From contig NZ_CP118735.1 of NCBI RefSeq assembly GCF_032595075.1, positions 1,764,001 to 1,828,000 on the forward strand: 64,000 nt of DNA, given 5' to 3'. Origin of the DNA: Streptococcus sp. 29887 (GTDB lineage: Bacteria > Bacillota > Bacilli > Lactobacillales > Streptococcaceae). Below are positions 59,989-64,000 of this stretch, piece after piece. Numbering within the stretch: the first letter of the stretch is position 1; every line of letters begins with the position of its first letter. The notes under the pieces are model-generated. The model had not been told where the DNA came from, ran no database searches, and was given only the letters and a program-made list of their open reading frames with translations. The position numbers were made by a program, and so were the translations under genes.

Positions 59989-60719
59989 TATCTAAATTTT
60001 TCCAAACTCATGCTTGTTTTTAGTCCCAACTGCTTGGCGATTTGGTCCAAGGATTTGCCCTCATCTATCTGGCTCAGAATGTACTGTTCTCGTAATTTTT
60101 GGGCTGTCCAATCAGGCTTGCCGATGGACTGGACAAATTCCGTCAGACGATTGAAAAACCACTGACGAGAATAGGTCTGCCCTTTTTTGTCAAAGACATA
60201 CATCCCAGTCAAATGCCCTTCCAAATAAACAAGTAATTCCTTGGGCAAGGTGAGGACGCGCTTAGTCGCCCCTTTCTCAACTGTTAGGACTTGAAAATCC
60301 AGATTGACCTGCTGGCTAGTCAGCTCTGCTATTTCGCTAGGTATCAAGCCCAAATATGCTATCAAAAGTGCAATGAGCTGCCCTTCAAGCCAAGGACTAT
60401 CTTGAAAGAGGAGAGAAAGATCCTCACGCTCCAGCTTTTTTTTGACACTGGCTGGACCTGTCAGAGCCTGTAGCTTGTAAAACCTGTCCAAGCGACCTCT
60501 TTCATAGAGAAAGTAGAGAAATTGATTGACCGTTGAGAGTTTTCTCTTCTGAGCAGCAGGTTTCAAGTCTAGAAGGGACTGCTGATAGACCAAAAGTGAC
60601 TGCTGGTTGATGTCCCCCTTGGTCAGCTCCACAAATTGCTGCAGGTCATAGGTATAGGATTTTTGGCTATTGACACTGACCTTTTTGCTCTGGATAAACG
60701 CTTCTATGGCCTGCTTCAT
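59988..60719 (-). CDS. XerD-like tyrosine recombinase homologue without catalytic residues
   Basis: 243 aa. The N-terminal SAM-like domain ([20 protein letters not shown]) and a shortened catalytic fold are visible. Where active enzymes have GLRxSE the sequence is [10 protein letters not shown], without the Arg, and the C-terminal part ([20 protein letters not shown]) has neither the HxLRH block nor the Tyr nucleophile. Streptococci use XerS at dif; this protein is probably structural or regulatory. It lies in the scp operon, overlapping cbpB by four bases. Confidence 0.88.
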   Translation of the reverse strand: MKQAIEAFIQSKKVSVNSQKSYTYDLQQFVELTKGDINQQSLLVYQQSLLDLKPAAQKRKLSTVNQFLYFLYERGRLDRFYKLQALTGPASVKKKLEREDLSLLFQDSPWLEGQLIALLIAYLGLIPSEIAELTSQQVNLDFQVLTVEKGATKRVLTLPKELLVYLEGHLTGMYVFDKKGQTYSRQWFFNRLTEFVQSIGKPDWTAQKLREQYILSQIDEGKSLDQIAKQLGLKTSMSLEKFR

Positions 60720-61174
60720 TTCTTACCTTCTTTTGATGCCAAGGGGAAATTATGCAGGAGAGCATTGATGGCTTTGAGAATGGATTTGCGGGTAATAATG
60801 CCTAGAAATTCCCTGTTTTCCCCCAGAACCGGTAGGAAGGATTGGTCGACTAGCTTGCGCATGACTTCTGTCAAGTCATAATCCAAACCAACAGTCTCCT
60901 CGTCTGTCTTAGCAATCAAGGAAATATCTCTATTCAATTCATCATCTGATAACTCATGCTCAGCCTGGTACTTGATAATCTCCGTCAAGCCAATGGTGCC
61001 GAAGAAACGACCGTCTTCTGTCACCACGGGCACACGGGAATAGGTCATGTGACTGAGCAACAGCTTGGCATGGTCAATATTGTGGGTATCAATGATAACA
61101 GCCAATTTATCTGCTGGTGTCAAGAAAGTTTCTTCTTGGTCCAGTAAAAACGCTTCAAATTCTCGTGCAATCAT
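60716..61174 (-). CDS. cbpB: CBS-pair protein, cyclic-di-AMP-binding CbpB-like
   Basis: 152 aa made of two CBS motifs: LTPADKLAVIIDTHNIDHAK, SRVPVVTEDGRFFGTIGLTE; then YDLTEVMRKLVDQSFLPVLG, FLGIITRKSILKAINAL. This matches CbpB-type proteins, which bind c-di-AMP and in some Firmicutes interact with the stringent factor Rel. The ATG overlaps the metallophosphoesterase stop... order murI-rdgB-phosphoesterase-cbpB-xerD-like is typical of streptococci. Confidence 0.88.
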   Translation of the reverse strand: MIAREFEAFLLDQEETFLTPADKLAVIIDTHNIDHAKLLLSHMTYSRVPVVTEDGRFFGTIGLTEIIKYQAEHELSDDELNRDISLIAKTDEETVGLDYDLTEVMRKLVDQSFLPVLGENREFLGIITRKSILKAINALLHNFPLASKEGKK

Positions 61175-61698
61175 CGTGAAATATCCTTTGTCAATGCTGG
61201 AAATAGTTGATGGTGGCGGTTATAGTAGTCCACATGGAAGTGATCATCATAGATGGTCACAAGGGCATAGAGGCATTCTCTGACCAAACCACGAGGTTGG
61301 CTGACGGAACCAGGATTGAGGAAGAGGGTCTTGCCACGCACTTCCGCATCAGGTACATGCAAATGCCCATACAAACAAATATCCGCATCCACTTCCTGTG
61401 CCCAATAATCCAAGCGTTGCCAGCCATAGTTAATGCCATAGAGGTGTCCATGGGTTTGGGCAATGGTCACATCACCCAATTGAGTAATGAGCTGGTCTGG
61501 ATAACCGCCAAAATAGTCGCAGTTGCCATTAACCACTTGAATGCCGTCCCAAAGACTATCTTGACTATCCAGCTCCGAATCCCCATTGTGAAAGATAGCA
61601 TCGACCTTGCCAAGATAGTGGTTTTTAATCTCTTCTACAATCTGTCTGTCCCCATGAGAATCACTCATGACTAGGATTGTTTTGCTTGCTCCTGCCAT
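61171..61698 (-). CDS. YfcE/MJ0936-type metallophosphoesterase
   Basis: 175 aa. Calcineurin-like metal motifs: VMSDSHGD (D-x-H), [11 protein letters not shown] (GDxE), VVNGNCDYF (GNCD), THGH and CLYGHLHVP (GHTH-like). Members hydrolyse phosphodiesters in vitro; the natural substrate is unclear. GGAGG lies ten bases before the ATG at 61698, inside rdgB (28-bp overlap). The shorter start at 61668 lacks such a site. Confidence 0.9.
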   Translation of the reverse strand: MAGASKTILVMSDSHGDRQIVEEIKNHYLGKVDAIFHNGDSELDSQDSLWDGIQVVNGNCDYFGGYPDQLITQLGDVTIAQTHGHLYGINYGWQRLDYWAQEVDADICLYGHLHVPDAEVRGKTLFLNPGSVSQPRGLVRECLYALVTIYDDHFHVDYYNRHHQLFPALTKDISR

Positions 61699-62681
61699 AC
61701 TGGAAATGCCTCCACTAATTTTTCTAGTGCTTGTGCACGATGGGAAATCTGATTTTTTTCTTCTAAGGTCAACTCTGCTGAGGTCTTGCCTGTTTCACCG
61801 ACGAGGAAGAGCGGGTCATATCCAAATCCGTTTTCCCCACGGAGTTCCATACCGATAAAACCTTCCCAGTCCGCTTCGACCACCAAACTATCACGATTTG
61901 GAGCCGCCATGACTAGGGTGCAATGGAACTGAGCAGAACGATTTTTCAAGTCGAAAACCATAGCTAACTCATGCAAGAGTTTGGCATTATTGAGCTCATC
62001 TGTGGCGTCTGGTCCTGAAAAACGAGCAGACCAGACACCTGGCAGACCGCCAAGTGCATCAACCTTCAAGCCTGAATCATCAGCCAAAACCATCTTCCCT
62101 GTCAGCTCTGCTATGGTTTCAGCCTTGAGCCGTGCATTTTCTTCAAAAGTCATACCTGTTTCTGCTACATCTGGCAGGTCAGGATAGTTGTTGAGGTTCT
62201 CAACTTGGTAACCAAACCGCTCAAAAAACTTACGGAATTCCTTGGTCTTACCTTCATTTTTAGTGGCAATCAAGATGGTATCTCCCACGCTTGCCAACCC
62301 CTTGTCTTGACCGAAGAAATCAGACATAGCCACACCATCTTTTGTCAGATGAACCAAGAGAAGCTTGTCATTCTCTGTTACCAGAATAGCCCCTTGGTGT
62401 TGGAGGGCCTTGAACTGTCTATTGTTTAACTCATTCAAAACATCACAGGCAAACTGGAAGAGGGCAAAGTCAGACTGAAGTTTAATCACCTCAATATTGA
62501 CACACTGGTTAAAAGTCTCATCTTCATAGTTGCCAGCAATGAGTTTGTCAAACAATTGACCAATCTGGTAAATTTCTTGTTCTCTGCCAGTTTCACCAAA
62601 TGAACCAAATAGGTTGGCAAAGCTAGCCTTTCCAATAAACCAGTTATGCTCATCTCTGTATTCGTATATCTTGTCTGTCAT
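61671..62681 (-). CDS. rdgB: RdgB/HAM1 non-canonical purine NTP pyrophosphatase with streptococcal N-terminal extension
   Basis: 336 aa. The catalytic domain begins near residue 130 ([18 protein letters not shown]) and includes [44 protein letters not shown] and [11 protein letters not shown]; it hydrolyses ITP, dITP and XTP. The first 125 residues ([20 protein letters not shown]...) are an extra domain seen in streptococci and absent from most RdgB proteins. The start overlaps the murI stop by four bases. Confidence 0.93.
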   Translation of the reverse strand: MTDKIYEYRDEHNWFIGKASFANLFGSFGETGREQEIYQIGQLFDKLIAGNYEDETFNQCVNIEVIKLQSDFALFQFACDVLNELNNRQFKALQHQGAILVTENDKLLLVHLTKDGVAMSDFFGQDKGLASVGDTILIATKNEGKTKEFRKFFERFGYQVENLNNYPDLPDVAETGMTFEENARLKAETIAELTGKMVLADDSGLKVDALGGLPGVWSARFSGPDATDELNNAKLLHELAMVFDLKNRSAQFHCTLVMAAPNRDSLVVEADWEGFIGMELRGENGFGYDPLFLVGETGKTSAELTLEEKNQISHRAQALEKLVEAFPVWQEQAKQS

Positions 62682-63472
62682 AGTTCTACATGCTCCACAT
62701 GAATATCAATGCCCATCCAGCTTTCAGCAATTTCTTTAAAAGCTGCTGGGCTAGCTGTTGTGTAAAAACGGTGCTGAACATCCTTTTCGGTACGACTTCG
62801 GTTGATTTCGAAATAATTCAACAAAACCGAAATATCCCGTGCGCACTCTGCCCCACTGTCAATCAACTTGACATCCTTGCCCATGGCATTTTGAATGATG
62901 GGACGGAGAAGTGGATAGTGGGTACAGCCCAAAACCAGCGTATCTACCTGACCGACCAAGGGACGCAGACTATCGTAGACAACTTTCTTTGCCAAACTAG
63001 ATTGATGTCCATTGGACTCTACCAAAGGGACAAACTTGGGACAAGCCAAGCTTTCTACCTGTATCCCAGGAGAGAGAGCCTGTATCTTTTGTCTGTAAAT
63101 ATCCGATTGGATGGTCATAGCGGTTCCTAAAACCCCAATCTTCCCATTCCTTGTCGCCTTGATGGCTGCGGAGGCACCTGGCAAGATAACACCCAAAACG
63201 GGAATATCTAGAGATTCCTTGATTTCGTCCAAGACAATTGCTGTAGCTGTATTACAGGCAAGGACAATCATTTTGACATTTTTTGTCAATAAGAAACGCA
63301 CCAATTCCCAAGTATATTCTCTGATTTGTTCAGCTGGTCTAGGACCGTAAGGAGCTCGTGCAGAATCTCCGATATAAACGATTTCTTCATGGGGTAATTG
63401 ACGCATGAGTTCACGCACAACCGTCAAACCACCCACACCTGAATCTAAAAATCCTATAGGTCTATTATCCAT
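62678..63472 (-). CDS. murI: Glutamate racemase
   Basis: 264 aa. [20 protein letters not shown] opens with the Asp/Ser site; [13 protein letters not shown] holds the first catalytic Cys and [13 protein letters not shown] the second. It supplies D-glutamate for peptidoglycan. The ATG at 63472 (MDNRPIGF) is the conventional start; a TTG at 63520 would add 16 residues. The ribosome site is poor. First gene of the nine-gene operon that ends with yidD. Confidence 0.95.
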   Translation of the reverse strand: MDNRPIGFLDSGVGGLTVVRELMRQLPHEEIVYIGDSARAPYGPRPAEQIREYTWELVRFLLTKNVKMIVLACNTATAIVLDEIKESLDIPVLGVILPGASAAIKATRNGKIGVLGTAMTIQSDIYRQKIQALSPGIQVESLACPKFVPLVESNGHQSSLAKKVVYDSLRPLVGQVDTLVLGCTHYPLLRPIIQNAMGKDVKLIDSGAECARDISVLLNYFEINRSRTEKDVQHRFYTTASPAAFKEIAESWMGIDIHVEHVEL

Positions 63473-63522
63473 ACTGCTCAGAATAGCCAGAAGTCTGACT
63501 AACCTTTCTTTCTTACTCAAAA

Positions 63523-63558
63523 AAAGGGAATGGGAAAGAATATCCCAGTCCCATGTCG
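63523..63558 (-). terminator. Hairpin downstream of yneF
   Basis: AATGGGA and TCCCAGT/CCCAT can pair around a short loop; the minus strand continues in CCCTTTTTTTGAG. The wording (GGGAATGGGAAAGAA) resembles one module of the dispersed repeat at 54570. Confidence 0.5.
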
Positions 63559-63559
63559 C

Positions 63560-63802
63560 TTATTTTTTCTTGCTTGCTGCTTTTTGCTGGCTCTTGATTT
63601 GGCGAAGTACTTGTTGTACTTTTGCTTCGCTTGGCTTTTGACCCATTTGGCTCATCATCAAGCGCAAGGCATTTTCATCCAAAACTGGCTTGTCAGCAAT
63701 GTAGTTTTCCACTTGTTTGCGTGACAAGTAAATCCCCAAGGCTACACCACCTGCAAGTGCCACAAGCACCAAAACAATTACTAAACCGATACCTAATTGC
63801 AT
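63560..63802 (-). CDS. YneF-family membrane protein
   Basis: 80 aa. One N-terminal helix ([20 protein letters not shown]), then a helical soluble part with the conserved [26 protein letters not shown] region and a Lys-rich end. UPF0154/YneF family, function unknown. CAGGAGATTGAT precedes the ATG at 63802, preferred over the in-frame ATG at 63847. Confidence 0.92.
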   Translation of the reverse strand: MQLGIGLVIVLVLVALAGGVALGIYLSRKQVENYIADKPVLDENALRLMMSQMGQKPSEAKVQQVLRQIKSQQKAASKKK

Positions 63803-63901
63803 ATCAATCTCCTGATTTTCTAAAAAATAATTCATCTGGTATTGCATCGCGCAATCTCATACTGACACTATTATACCAAATTCCCCAAGCTTTTCCAAGA
63901 C

Positions 63902-64000
63902 TTACCTGTCAAATTCAAAACCGTAAATGGTTGCGAAATAATCCTCAGGAGTTTCAGCACGGCGAATCATACGAGCTGTGCCATCTTCCTGCAAAAGAAT
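63902..64000 (-). CDS. C-terminal end of an unidentified protein (5' part outside window)
   Basis: 32 codons on the minus strand, open to the window edge, ending ATIYGFEFDR and TAA; the visible part is ILLQEDGTARMIRRAETPED and YFATIYGFEFDR. Protein-like composition and codon use, in line with the neighbouring genes, but too short to name. Confidence 0.6.
   Translation of the reverse strand: MLLQEDGTARMIRRAETPEDYFATIYGFEFDR

Noticed and set aside
63460..63500. Possible leaderless start of murI (TATTCT seven bases before the ATG)
   Set aside because: TATTCT is a poor -10 box without an extended motif or a -35 at the right distance, unlike the four cases reported.

Overview
The window looks like a low-GC streptococcal chromosome, most likely Streptococcus suis or a close relative. 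The grounds are the gene content (streptococcal-type Dpr, a SepM-like protease, a catalytically degenerate XerD-like protein, a DUF3270 protein), the ECF S-components ThiT, BioY and RibU, a SigX/ComX promoter in front of a prepilin peptidase, a RUP-like element, and IS1182 and ISL3 insertion sequences. Species was judged by family recognition only. No rRNA, tRNA, CRISPR array, prophage or replication origin was seen.

Layout. 1-5.8 kb: end of an ECF S-component, a GH25 hydrolase, TPP-riboswitch-controlled thiT, a DUF368 lipid-carrier transporter, ybaK, a phosphatase and lysS. 5.9-7.6 kb: an IS1182-type element. 7.6-15.4 kb: a luciferase-like oxidoreductase, a MacAB-like ABC exporter, glutathione reductase, a cyclase-family hydrolase and BirA-box-controlled bioY. 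15.4-21.6 kb: two U32 proteins for tRNA wobble hydroxylation, ppaC and an M3 peptidase whose stop codon lies in the target duplication of an ISL3 element (21.6-23.1 kb). 23-27 kb: an HxlR-regulated cluster of small redox and detoxification genes. 27-36.6 kb: GH3 hexosaminidase, pflA, a CorC-type protein, an ABC ATPase, mnmM, TetR and CDF transporter, competence gene comC, pncB-nadE. 36.6-43 kb: a candidate small RNA, vanZ, rlmN, yutD, sepM-coaD-rsmD, a surface protein, a Cys-less rhodanese and yqgQ. 43-46.3 kb: an ABC transporter with its two-component system. 46.3-53.2 kb: csbD, PerR-controlled dpr, a tyrosine phosphatase, a MORN protein, an OatA-like acetyltransferase, a PAP2 phosphatase, ribU behind an expanded FMN riboswitch, and trmL behind a candidate attenuator. 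53.4-57.7 kb: a decaying accessory island. 57.7-63.8 kb: a tightly overlapping housekeeping operon running from murI through scpAB to yidD.

The most unusual parts are four. (1) The island holds a 935-bp-period tandem duplication of a lipoprotein gene, interleaved with fragments of a larger gene, and two membrane proteins sharing a C-terminal tag; it looks like a worn-down toxin/immunity array, possibly of the type VII-secreted lipase and lipoprotein kind. (2) The trmL leader has overlapping terminator and antiterminator stems and a small reading frame with tandem Cys codons and UUG codons. (3) The FMN riboswitch carries about 225 extra bases in its variable arm, including a dispersed repeat and a segment complementary to the aptamer core. 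(4) A promoter-to-terminator unit of about 240 nt without coding capacity lies antisense between nadE and vanZ.

A recurring theme is probable leaderless transcription: five genes have a -10 element that ends seven bases before the ATG and no Shine-Dalgarno sequence (GH25, trhP1-like, rsmD, yqgQ and, through SigX, comC). Vitamin and cofactor supply is another theme: thiT, bioY and ribU each have their own sensor (TPP RNA, BirA operator, FMN RNA), and pncB-nadE and coaD make NAD and CoA.
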